Positions 13,980 through 21,341 of a stretch of DNA of 21,341 bases are shown here, one piece after another. Location: the IMG/VR virus record IMGVR_UViG_3300035698_000605, positions 1-21,341 of that record, one strand, 5' to 3'. This DNA is from a virus. Positions within the stretch are counted from its first letter, which is position 1. The number at the start of each line of letters is the position of its first letter. The translations under genes were made by a program, and so were the position numbers. The notes under the pieces are model-generated. The model was not told the DNA's origin, made no database searches, and saw only the letters and a program-made list of their open reading frames with translations.

Positions 13980-16900
13980 TTCAGCAAAATTATGGAAGGG
14001 AACAGATGGTCCGTTTGCAAGGCAGCGGAGTGATGCAGAATCCTATCGGCGGGCGCTTTAATTCTAGGGTCGGCTTTGTTCCTGCGGACTATTCCGGCCA
14101 AAATAGAATGGTTACCCGCCCCGTGCCAGCATCTTCACCTCCACCTCAATTGCCATACATGGGCAAGTCACTTCTGAATTCCGATCCTAATAGCCTGCAA
14201 GCGCAATATACAGGGCCGGTTCAAAACCCCAACGACCAGATGGTTTACCAAGGCGGCAGTAGCGATTTCGACGAACGTACGGGTACATATAGATCAACTG
14301 GGACAAGCCAGCCGCCCAATAGAGCAGACCTAGACGCACAGATGAATTCTCCAGCCCGAGAGCAGGCCAGGATTCAAGCGCAGCAAGACCTAAACGCAAG
14401 AACCGCATACGGCAGGCAGCCAAGCGCCGGTCAATCACCGGTAAACCCAAGAACAGGCCAATACGACACAATAGACCCAAACAATCCAAACTTTGACGAG
14501 AATGGGAACTATCGGTTCGAGAACGCCCCTGGAACTGGCGGTCCTATGCCTTCACTCCCTCGGGACGCTAATGGTCGGGTAATTTTTTCACCTGGCTTCG
14601 GTATGCCCGGGCAGGATTTCGGCGGCGGAGGGATTCCCGATGTCACAGATCCGTTTAATTTAGGGTATCAAAATCCACAAGAATCAACAGGCGCTGATTC
14701 TTCTTTTATTGCTGCTATTGGCGGTAGTGGCGATTTCGACGAAAGTACGGGGAAATTTAGATCAACCGGAACAAGCCAGCCACCACCTCGGGACGCTAAT
14801 GGTCGGGTAATTGGCGGGTATCCGCAAAATCAGTCACCATACGTGCAGCAGCCTCAAGGACCGATTGCGGGACCACAGCGGCAGCCAACTCAGCCACAGC
14901 CACCTGAATCTTTTAGGCCGGATGAGTCCGGATACAACATGAACCCGCAAGTTAGCCAGCAACAGAGAGATCAGCTCGCGGCAGAATCTTCTCAAGCAAT
15001 GGCGGCGGCACAGCAATACGGTCTTTCTGGTGCAGAGAACGCACTGCAGCAAGGCGCTATTCAGGGCATCGGCGCTATTACGGGTGGCGCAATGGCGGCG
15101 GGTGGCGCTATTCAAGAGGGCGGGCAGAATGCTCTGGGCCGTCTTGATAGTGCTCGAGGCATGATTGGTGCCGGTGTTGGTCAATCTATCACCGCAATTG
15201 GCGGTGCTTCGGGTCGCGCTCAGAATATGGTTTCCGGTGGTACTCAGGGCGGAGTCAACGCTTTGCAGCAGAGTATGTATGGAGCGCAAGGGCGGCTTGA
15301 CCAGGCTGGCAATATCATCGGCGGCGCTGTTAATCAGAACGTGCGAGGACTTCAGCAGGGCGGTCAGAACGCCCAGAATTTATTGGGTAGGGCTGGCGAT
15401 CAAGGTCAGCAGATGATCGGTCGGGGAGTCTACGATGCTCAACGCGCAGGTCAATATGGCCAGAATGCCTTAGCTCAAGGCGGCCAGAATGCTCAAAACG
15501 CTTATGGGCAGGCGATCAGTGGTACGCAACAAGCAGGTGTCCAAGGTCAGAACTATCTAGCGCAGGGCGGGCGGAATGCTCAGGGCCAGGTACAGCAGGG
15601 CGTGAACGCTCTGCAACAGGGTGCTAATAGAGGCCAACAGATGCTGTCATCACTGTTCGATCAAGCTGTTAATCCAGTCACGGGTTTTATTGACCCCGGA
15701 CAAAAGTCTCAGATTCTCCAATCGGCCATGACAGGCGCGATGGGACCAGAGGCGCAGAGAGCAGCGATTGCTGACTTCTCCGGCGATCCTGCGGCGGCGT
15801 TTGCGCTTGAAGAAGCAGAACGGGCGACATTGAGAAACGCATCAGCGATTGGTGGTCTAGGCGGCGGTCGAGTACGTCAGGAATTACAGCGACAAGCCCA
15901 GGGCATCCAGAACCAGCAGTTTAATACTCGGGTTGATCAATTAGGCAGCCAGGCTGCTCTTGGATTGAACGCTGCGACTACTGCGGGTCAATTACGCGGT
16001 CAGCAGGGTCAATTGAGTTCTAACCTTGCAGCTCAGACGGGTCGAGACATTGCACAATCAAGGCAGTTTGGTGCTGGGTTGGCTCAGGATCTCGGAGCGA
16101 ACCAGTCAAGCCTCTCAAGAGGAATAGCTCAGGACGTTGGCGCTTTGAGAGGTCGTCAAGGCGATCTTGCTCAGAGCCTGGGCGCGAACCAAGCAGATCT
16201 GTTGAGTCAAACCGCTAGAGATGTCGGTGGATTACGCACAACAGGTGCTAACCTGGCCCGCGATATTGGCGGGGCGCAGGCAGACGTTGCACGTGGAACA
16301 TCCCAGGACGTTGCCAGAATACTAGAATCTGGCGGTGTTGCTCGAGCAGGATTGGCAGAACAGTCGGCATTGCTACAGCAGCGGACGGGTCAGAGCATGG
16401 CCGAATTGATTAATTCTGGTGCGGTTACTCGGGCGGATATTGAAACCGGCGCGGCCAACTCAATTTCTCAATTAATCGCCAGCGGTTCTTTGGCTGGTGC
16501 TGAGATCGAATCGATTGCTGCTCAGGTTGAACAGAGCACTGGTCAGAGTTTGGCGGAGGTGGCTCAGAATACGGGCATCAACATTTCGAACATTGCGACG
16601 AATCTTGGGGCAGCTTCGGCTGATCTACGCTCTCAGGCTGGCAGAGATTTGGCGGCAGCGATTGCTGAAAGTTCTACTCAACTTGCTAACTTGCAATCTC
16701 AGCAAGGCGCTGGATTGGCAGACATTGCTGGTCAGACGGGTGCAGGACTTGCTGACTCATTGCTCAGAGAAGGAATTTTAGACGCTGATTCGGCTCGGCA
16801 GTTGGGTACATTGTTGGCGAACATCAGTGTTGAGGGTGCTACTTCTCAGGCTAACCTGGCGCAGAATGTTGGTAAGTTCGAGGCGGCTGGATTGCTCGGG

Positions 16901-17035
16901 ATGAGTGATAATGTTCAAAGTGCTCTCGGTTCGCTTGCTGAACAATTTGGCAGAAATACAGCGCGGACTAGCGCGGTTGATGCTGCAAATAGGGCTGGTG
17001 CTGCGGGTGCTTTCGGTACTCCAGTGGCCCAATAA
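13976..17035 (+). CDS. Large repeat-rich DNA transfer (ejection) protein, 1019 aa
   Basis: This is probably an internal protein ejected into the cell envelope to help DNA passage. Residues 1-330 are Pro/Gly/Gln/Asn-rich and likely disordered, with repeated DFDE-x2-G-x-[YF]RSTGTSQPP and PRDANGRVI segments (93-114, 195-203, 249-279). Residues about 345-560 form a first Gly/Gln/Ala helical repeat array. A junction domain follows with 'RNASAIGGLGGGRVRQELQR' (about 620-639). That 'NA(A/S)A-GGLGGG-R..-L.R' block recurs in phage proteins annotated as DNA transfer proteins. Residues 672-816 are five 29-residue units (11+11+7), and 853-973 are eleven 11-residue units. There is almost no Cys or Trp. 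The start overlaps the previous stop (ATGA) with GGGAG upstream. Confidence 0.75.
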   Translation: MIQQNYGREQMVRLQGSGVMQNPIGGRFNSRVGFVPADYSGQNRMVTRPVPASSPPPQLPYMGKSLLNSDPNSLQAQYTGPVQNPNDQMVYQGGSSDFDERTGTYRSTGTSQPPNRADLDAQMNSPAREQARIQAQQDLNARTAYGRQPSAGQSPVNPRTGQYDTIDPNNPNFDENGNYRFENAPGTGGPMPSLPRDANGRVIFSPGFGMPGQDFGGGGIPDVTDPFNLGYQNPQESTGADSSFIAAIGGSGDFDESTGKFRSTGTSQPPPRDANGRVIGGYPQNQSPYVQQPQGPIAGPQRQPTQPQPPESFRPDESGYNMNPQVSQQQRDQLAAESSQAMAAAQQYGLSGAENALQQGAIQGIGAITGGAMAAGGAIQEGGQNALGRLDSARGMIGAGVGQSITAIGGASGRAQNMVSGGTQGGVNALQQSMYGAQGRLDQAGNIIGGAVNQNVRGLQQGGQNAQNLLGRAGDQGQQMIGRGVYDAQRAGQYGQNALAQGGQNAQNAYGQAISGTQQAGVQGQNYLAQGGRNAQGQVQQGVNALQQGANRGQQMLSSLFDQAVNPVTGFIDPGQKSQILQSAMTGAMGPEAQRAAIADFSGDPAAAFALEEAERATLRNASAIGGLGGGRVRQELQRQAQGIQNQQFNTRVDQLGSQAALGLNAATTAGQLRGQQGQLSSNLAAQTGRDIAQSRQFGAGLAQDLGANQSSLSRGIAQDVGALRGRQGDLAQSLGANQADLLSQTARDVGGLRTTGANLARDIGGAQADVARGTSQDVARILESGGVARAGLAEQSALLQQRTGQSMAELINSGAVTRADIETGAANSISQLIASGSLAGAEIESIAAQVEQSTGQSLAEVAQNTGINISNIATNLGAASADLRSQAGRDLAAAIAESSTQLANLQSQQGAGLADIAGQTGAGLADSLLREGILDADSARQLGTLLANISVEGATSQANLAQNVGKFEAAGLLGMSDNVQSALGSLAEQFGRNTARTSAVDAANRAGAAGAFGTPVAQ
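14252..14315 (+). repeat. Repeat A, copy 1 (DFDE unit)
   Basis: This 64-base segment encodes GGSSDFDERTGTYRSTGTSQ and PP. It is closely matched at 14720-14783, with most changes synonymous or conservative. A third, diverged protein-level copy (PNFDENGNYRFENAPGTGGP) lies between them near residues 165-184. Confidence 0.75.
14558..14584 (+). repeat. Repeat B, copy 1 (PRDANGRVI unit)
   Basis: This 27-base stretch encodes PRDANGRVI and is exactly repeated at 14786-14812. It follows a diverged A-type unit. Exact identity at the DNA level suggests a recent duplication or gene conversion. Confidence 0.8.
14720..14812 (+). repeat. Repeats A and B, second copies joined
   Basis: A (14720-14783) and B (14786-14812) stand side by side here, encoding GGSGDFDESTGKFRSTGTSQ, PP, then PRDANGRVI. 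This gives the full composite unit, of which the earlier copies are separated parts. Confidence 0.78.
15989..16423 (+). repeat. Five 87-base (29-residue) super-repeats in the ejection protein
   Basis: Units start at 15989, 16076, 16163, 16250 and 16337, exactly 87 bases apart. Each reads as two 11-residue blocks plus 7 residues. Units 2 and 3 are clearest (GLAQDLGANQS... and DLAQSLGANQA..., each with a later ..RGIAQDVG / ..SQTARDVG block). Units 1 and 5 are more diverged but keep L, T, R/D and the terminal GA positions. 29 residues over eight turns gives 3.625 residues per turn, close to an unstrained alpha helix. Confidence 0.75.
16532..16894 (+). repeat. Eleven uninterrupted 11-residue (hendecad) repeats
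   Basis: Residues 853-973 divide without gaps into 11-residue units such as QSTGQSLAEVA, SQQGAGLADIA, GQTGAGLADSL and RQLGTLLANIS. Glycine sits at unit position 4 in most, and a hydrophobic residue at position 7 or 10. This predicts long amphipathic helices with hendecad packing. DNA identity between units is low, so the array is old. Confidence 0.72.
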
Positions 17036-17044
17036 GGAAGAGTC

Positions 17045-18244
17045 ATGGATTTACTAGATAAAATATCGTCATCATCTGCTGTCGATGTCGGCGCGAGATT
17101 CGAGAAAGGTCGGCAGATTGGTGAGCAGAGATTAACCAAAGAACTGTCCGGTCAAATTCTTGCTGAAACGTTGGGGAGCAAAGTTGGCCTGCAGGCTTTT
17201 AAGGATCTGCAGCGGGTAAACCCAGAAGTCGCGCTAAAACTCAAGGGCGCGATCCAGAGTGAAAGCGATGGCGATACTCAGTATTTTGTGGGTGTCACTA
17301 AGGTGCTGACAAAAATAATTGACAGCGGCGGATCGGTTCAAGAAGCGGCTGGCTGGCTTGGCAAGCAGGTTGCATTGGCGTATCAAGATGGGAGGTCGGG
17401 TATTGCTCAGAAAATGGCTAGTGCGGTCCAGGCACTGAATAACCCAGAGACATCAGATGCAACGGTGAGAAACCTTCGTGCGACTAATGAGGCTTTCGAG
17501 TCTGGAGACAAAGGATACTCAGCCAGGACAGAGAATCTACCTGGTGGTCTTATATTGCAGGCTGACAACAAGGGTGGAATCAGAGTCACTACCGGCTCGG
17601 GCCAAGTGTTGACGGGCCAGGCTGCTCAAAAAGCAATCGACGATGCTCGTAATTTAGGTATAACCGACAAAGTTGATCAGGTCCGAATGGAGTCAAATGC
17701 CAGAACTAGGGCAAGCAGAGTTTCGGAAATCAAACAGGAATATAGCCTCCGTGCTAGAGAGGCTGCACGGGAGCAGCTTACGCTTACTGACGGACTAAAG
17801 TTGGTCGCTAATGCGGAGCAAGGCATTCAGGGCGGGATTAAGGTTCAGCTAGCGCGGTTATTTCCTGATATTGACGTTACAAATGAGGCTCTGCTTGATC
17901 AAACAATGACCGAGTTAGCTTTGGCGCAATTAAGCAAGTTTAAGGGTCCAACTACAGACTTTGAGTTTGGTGTCACTAAGTCGATAGCTGGCGATGCTAC
18001 CGATTCAAAATCAGCAAACTTGGCCAAGATGAATTCTCTGTCTCGAGCTAACTGGTTTAATCAGCGTGAATTCAAGCAATTCAATAAGTTCGTTGCCGCC
18101 GATGGCGATCCTGACGAGTTTGCATTCAATTTTGTTGAGAAGATAAAGACAAAAAACGGCGACTTCACGCTCAGGCAGTTGCGAGATACTGCTGTAGCCA
18201 ACAATATGACAATGGAACAGGTGCTTTCTAAGGTTAATAAATAA
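17045..18244 (+). CDS. Putative DNA ejection protein (399 aa), gp20-like position
   Basis: ATG 17045 is preceded by AAGGAAGAG. The N-terminal 190 residues are helical and Gln/Ala/Lys-rich (RFEKGRQIGEQRLTKELSGQ). The middle (about 215-250) is a highly charged coiled-coil-like stretch (RASRVSEIKQEYSLRAREAA). The C-terminal third has ANAEQGIQGGIKVQLARLFP, then LALAQLSKFKGPTTDFEFGV, 'IAGDATDSKSANLAKMNSL' and ANWFNQREFKQF. I recall this block from other phage internal proteins, where a 'KGPTTDFE' core is common. Position between the 1019- and 703-residue proteins matches the middle ejection protein of P22-like phages. There is no signal peptide or obvious membrane helix. Direct kinship with P22 gp20 is not established. 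Confidence 0.68.
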   Translation: MDLLDKISSSSAVDVGARFEKGRQIGEQRLTKELSGQILAETLGSKVGLQAFKDLQRVNPEVALKLKGAIQSESDGDTQYFVGVTKVLTKIIDSGGSVQEAAGWLGKQVALAYQDGRSGIAQKMASAVQALNNPETSDATVRNLRATNEAFESGDKGYSARTENLPGGLILQADNKGGIRVTTGSGQVLTGQAAQKAIDDARNLGITDKVDQVRMESNARTRASRVSEIKQEYSLRAREAAREQLTLTDGLKLVANAEQGIQGGIKVQLARLFPDIDVTNEALLDQTMTELALAQLSKFKGPTTDFEFGVTKSIAGDATDSKSANLAKMNSLSRANWFNQREFKQFNKFVAADGDPDEFAFNFVEKIKTKNGDFTLRQLRDTAVANNMTMEQVLSKVNK

Positions 18245-20355
18245 TGACCGAAGTGATTAATTTAGAATCATTCAATATTGAGGATGATGGCGAAGAAGAT
18301 AAGGAAAACCAGACTATCATTGATCTGGATACTTTTGAGCTGCGCGAGACTCCAAAACCGAGCTTTGACGTTCCTGTCGAGGAGGCTGTACCACCGCAAT
18401 CTTTTGAGGGCCGTGATGCTTCTGGCATGCGGCGATCGCCTGACGTTGATAAGACTGAGGGCGCATTTGGGCGCAATGTAAAGCAGGGATTAATCAATAT
18501 CGGCGGCGGCGTTCTGCGTTATGTTGGTGCAGGCGCGGGCGCGATGGGTGTTGAGGGTGCAGATCGATACCTGCAAGATTTAGAAATCAGTCAGAACATG
18601 GAACAGAAAAAAACGGCTCAAATATCAGAAGGCGAGCCAATCAAATCATTTGGAGGTGAGGTCGTTGGTGAAACTCTTGGTTTTCCTGTTGGTGGTGGGG
18701 GCGCTACACTTATTCCTCGATTGGCTACTGGTGCGCTTTCAAGTGGAGCGAGCGCGGCGCTCTCTGCGGGTGGAAGAAATGAGGATGCTTCTGGCATTGC
18801 CACGGAAACGGCATTGGGTGTCCTCCTTGATCCTATTTTTCAAGGAATTGGCGCATTTAGAAAGATGAGAAAAGAGGCTGGCCAGGCTGATGATATGGCT
18901 GGTGTTCGAGCGGAAAGTGATTCCCTATCAAATGCCGCTGAGAATGTCGTCGAAGCTGCTGATATTCAGCCTGAAACCGGAATACGGCTACTTCCAGCAC
19001 AGCAAACAATGGACCCTTTCCAGTTGGAGCAACAAGCCTTCATCGGTCAGAATTTTGAAGCATCAGCAAGGGCGTACAAGGTACTAAAAGAACAGAACAA
19101 AGAAGCCGCGACAGCGGTTGGTGATCTTTTGAATATGATAGCAAGCCCATTGTCTCCATCGACGGCTCCAGGGCAGGCAAGGAGAGCATCTGGCGAGATT
19201 CTATCGACGGTTAAGTTGATGCGGTCAGAGGCGGCAAGCCCAATCTATAAGCAGTCATTTAGGCGGCAGAGACAAGGTAAAACGCCACCAATTGACACAT
19301 CGAACCTGCAAATAAAGGCTGAGAAAATGGCGGCTCAGTTTGATGCCGAAGGCGAGGTGTCAAATAACATCAAAACTCTTTTGGGTAAAATATCTAGAGC
19401 AAACGGTGATCTCTCTAAATTGCATAATGCGAAACTTGAAATAGATCAAATGATTGAAGGGACTAGGGAGAGTTCTGTCGGTAACACCACAAAGCGTTAC
19501 CTGTCAGACTTGCAGAGTGATCTGGTTCGCGAAATGACAGATCAGAGTCCATCCTACAGGGCGGCGCGTGATGAGTTCAGGCGATTATCACCACTTGTCG
19601 ACGAGGTCAGGGCTGGAGTTTTCGGGCGAATTGCTGACATTGATGACAAAGATTTGAAGCGAGTCTCCGGCATTATTTTTGACGCTTCAGAATCTAACCC
19701 AGAAATCTTAGCCAATTCGATCAGGACGCTCACAAACATTGAGGGCGGATCTGAGATTGTTGCTGGATTACTGAGAACGGAGATAGAAAAACGACTGGGC
19801 CGTATGAAGTCGGGAGTTTCCGAATTGGCCGAAGTTGGGGGTAGGCAGGCTGAGAACGTCCCTGCTAATTTATTGAATGCTTTATTCGGTAACTCAAAGC
19901 AAAAAGGTATGCTTTTTTCGGCATTGCGTGAATTAGACCCACAAGCAGAGGCTCGAGCGAAATGGCTCGAAAAGGCTTTGGAAAGGTCAAGGCAGGGAAG
20001 GCCAGGCGGATCTCAAACGGGCATCAGGAACGTCATAAATGCCAAGTTAAATGGCGTGTCTTTGAGCATCAGAAACTTTTTCAGAAATCCTATCGAATCG
20101 GTGTTTGGTATCGGTGAAGATGAGATGTTCAGCGTAAGGGCGGCGGCTCTTGGAGAGGCTCTATACAACCCCGACTGGTCACCGGATATGAAAAGAATTA
20201 TGAAGCTGAACCCGAACAGCCAAGAATCTGCGAGTAAGTTTGAAGTGCTTTTAAACAAGATTGTGAAAGCCAACGAAATTTCAGGCACCACAAGAAGAGT
20301 GTCGACTGTCGCTCCTCGGGTGGCGCTTAATGAAGATGACCAGGAGAATAAATAG
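18244..20355 (+). CDS. Putative DNA ejection protein (703 aa), gp16-like position
   Basis: The ATG overlaps the previous stop (TAATG). The first 80 residues are acidic and probably disordered (EDDGEEDKENQ). Glycine-rich hydrophobic segments follow at about 83-107 (LINIGGGVLRYVGAGAGAMG) and 135-185 (GEVVGETLGFPVGGGGATLI and on), which could insert in membrane. The C-terminal half is helical and charged, including SDLVREMTDQSPSYRAARDE and the segment RRLSPLVDEVRAGVFGRIAD, then GSEIVAGLLRTEIEKRL and the NAKLNGVSLSIRNFF region. Such 'SPSYxxARxxFxxLSxxVxxxxxG' helices recur in large ejection proteins of other phages. P22 gp16 (609 residues) holds the same final place before the tail gene. No lytic-transglycosylase motif is seen. 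Confidence 0.68.
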   Translation: MTEVINLESFNIEDDGEEDKENQTIIDLDTFELRETPKPSFDVPVEEAVPPQSFEGRDASGMRRSPDVDKTEGAFGRNVKQGLINIGGGVLRYVGAGAGAMGVEGADRYLQDLEISQNMEQKKTAQISEGEPIKSFGGEVVGETLGFPVGGGGATLIPRLATGALSSGASAALSAGGRNEDASGIATETALGVLLDPIFQGIGAFRKMRKEAGQADDMAGVRAESDSLSNAAENVVEAADIQPETGIRLLPAQQTMDPFQLEQQAFIGQNFEASARAYKVLKEQNKEAATAVGDLLNMIASPLSPSTAPGQARRASGEILSTVKLMRSEAASPIYKQSFRRQRQGKTPPIDTSNLQIKAEKMAAQFDAEGEVSNNIKTLLGKISRANGDLSKLHNAKLEIDQMIEGTRESSVGNTTKRYLSDLQSDLVREMTDQSPSYRAARDEFRRLSPLVDEVRAGVFGRIADIDDKDLKRVSGIIFDASESNPEILANSIRTLTNIEGGSEIVAGLLRTEIEKRLGRMKSGVSELAEVGGRQAENVPANLLNALFGNSKQKGMLFSALRELDPQAEARAKWLEKALERSRQGRPGGSQTGIRNVINAKLNGVSLSIRNFFRNPIESVFGIGEDEMFSVRAAALGEALYNPDWSPDMKRIMKLNPNSQESASKFEVLLNKIVKANEISGTTRRVSTVAPRVALNEDDQENK

Positions 20356-21341
20356 TGGCGGGAAGATTCATACCACCCAGCGAGCAATATTTCGACAACA
20401 GCGGCAGGGTCTTGGATTCTGGCCAATTGTTTTTCTATGACTCCGGCACGACTACGCTCAAGGCCGTCTACAGTGACCCTGACGGCCTGACGGCGATTGC
20501 TAACCCGGTTGTACTCGATGGCGCTGGCAGGACACCCGACGTGTACCTGGATGGCTCATATAAGCTCATCATCAAGGACAAGAACGATGCCCAGATAGAA
20601 GAGCGAGATCCTGTATTGGCGGCTGACGACACCACCAAAGGCTTTGCGTCTTGGAATGCGGTCACGACTTACTCGGAATTGGATATTGTTCGGGCCTCAA
20701 ATAACCTGCTGTATATCTCGATTGCCAACTCGAACCAGAACAACGAGCCATCTGCTACTGCTGCAAAGTGGACCCAGGTTCAGCTCTTGTCGTCTTACAA
20801 TGCCAATGAGACTTACGCAATAGGCGCGACGATAGTTGATTCTTCTGGCGATATTTTCAAGGGTCTTACTGCTTCAAATACCGGCAATACTCCCGCGTCC
20901 AGTCCAGCGAATTGGGGGTCAACCATCGCGACATCTGGAGTCGTTGAGGCGGTTGAATCGAGCGCGGTTATATTGGGTCGGGACACGCCTGCCGCTGCCA
21001 CAGTAACGGAGCTAACCTCTGGCGGCGATATTCTAAGCGACACAGACTCGACTGATTCTATAGGCTCAACTGCTGTTAGATGGCTCAAGGGCTGGTTTGA
21101 TACCTTAACGGCTGGAACGCTAACCATTGGCTCAGGCTCAATTGTAGACAGTTCAGGCGCTATCGACTTCGGCAACGAGAACCTATCGACTACCGGAACT
21201 TTAGACGCTGGTAATACTGACATCACAGGAACACTGGGTGTTAGTGGTACGACAACGTTAGGTCTAGTTTACGTTGGCTCATCAAGTAGCTACCTACAAG
21301 AATCATCTGGGGATTTATACCTCGGGTCTGGTGGTGGCGCT
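20355..21341 (+). CDS. Tailspike or tail fibre, 5' part (runs off the window)
   Basis: The frame starts at GTG 20355, which overlaps the previous TAG, with GGAG (20343-20346) eight bases before. It stays open for 329 codons to the window end. Residues about 4-90 (FIPPSEQYFDNSGRVLDSGQ, LFFYDSGT, YSDPDGLTAIANPVVLDGAG, YKLIIKD) match the head-binding N-terminal domain of P22 tailspike, which attaches the spike to the tail. Residues about 96-141 (SWNAVTTYSELDIVRASNNL...W) and 144-189 (YNANETYAIGATIVDSSGDI...NW) are two modules with the W/Y-x-GD-x-V-x-Y...W spacing of chitin-binding type-3 domains. Then Ser/Thr/Gly-rich fibre strands begin (TLTIGSGSIVDSSGAI, TGTLDAGNTDITGTL). The receptor-binding end lies outside. 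Confidence 0.85.
   Translation, partial: MAGRFIPPSEQYFDNSGRVLDSGQLFFYDSGTTTLKAVYSDPDGLTAIANPVVLDGAGRTPDVYLDGSYKLIIKDKNDAQIEERDPVLAADDTTKGFASWNAVTTYSELDIVRASNNLLYISIANSNQNNEPSATAAKWTQVQLLSSYNANETYAIGATIVDSSGDIFKGLTASNTGNTPASSPANWGSTIATSGVVEAVESSAVILGRDTPAAATVTELTSGGDILSDTDSTDSIGSTAVRWLKGWFDTLTAGTLTIGSGSIVDSSGAIDFGNENLSTTGTLDAGNTDITGTLGVSGTTTLGLVYVGSSSSYLQESSGDLYLGSGGGA

Noticed and set aside
14252-16894. Repeat-rich region as a CRISPR array or non-coding satellite
   Set aside because: All repeats are in one continuous reading frame with periods in multiples of three, so they are protein repeats.
20813-21226. 137-codon - strand frame opposite the tail fibre
   Set aside because: Its Val/Ser/Pro-rich composition mirrors the Thr/Gly/Ser-rich fibre; it is a shadow frame.

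Overview
The window is the packaging, capsid and DNA-ejection half of a tailed-phage genome (or prophage) with a short-tailed, P22-like architecture. The order on the + strand is small terminase, large terminase, P22-type portal, a large unassigned protein, scaffold, P22-type coat, a small linker protein, a gp4-like tail adaptor, a gp10-like tail plug, a small fibre-like protein, a cupin, three or four ejection proteins, and a tailspike or fibre cut by the window end. No integrase, tRNA, rRNA, CRISPR array, IS element or host gene was seen. The P22-type portal, coat, gp4 and gp10 relatives and the Shine-Dalgarno sites suggest a Gram-negative host. Two chitin-binding-like modules in the tail protein suggest a surface glycan receptor. 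The host itself cannot be named from this sequence.

Layout: 1-700 holds the end of an upstream gene and very small ORFs, including a ribbon-helix-helix-like protein, a small acidic/aromatic-rich protein and a one-helix membrane peptide. They are linked by overlapping stop/start codons and lead into the terminase genes. 697-7276 is a tightly overlapped block: TerS, TerL, portal and an 835-residue protein of unknown function. 7203-7911 is the only leftward block. It holds three small genes, two of them zinc-ribbon proteins, behind a near-consensus sigma70-type promoter at 7944-7971. The third gene overlaps the 3' end of the 835-residue gene on the opposite strand. 7912-8108 is a divergent control region. 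8109-10197 is scaffold and coat, followed by a GC-rich hairpin and a T8 run (10205-10263). 10278-20355 is the connector, tail and ejection block, in which most neighbouring genes overlap by 1-17 bases. 20355 to the end is the tail protein.

How it fits together: terminase and portal package DNA into a scaffold/coat procapsid. The gp4-like and gp10-like proteins close the neck. The proteins at 13398-20355 look like internal ejection proteins that would cross the cell envelope. The terminal tail protein would attach through its P22-tailspike-like N-terminus.

Points most worth a second look: (1) the leftward zinc-ribbon cassette inside the virion block; (2) a 19-base palindromic element found at 8038-8056 and 11248-11266 (17/19 identical), each copy just upstream of a late gene set; (3) 29-residue (11+11+7) helical super-repeats in the 1019-residue ejection protein; (4) a gp4 homologue with a second, probably beta-rich, domain.
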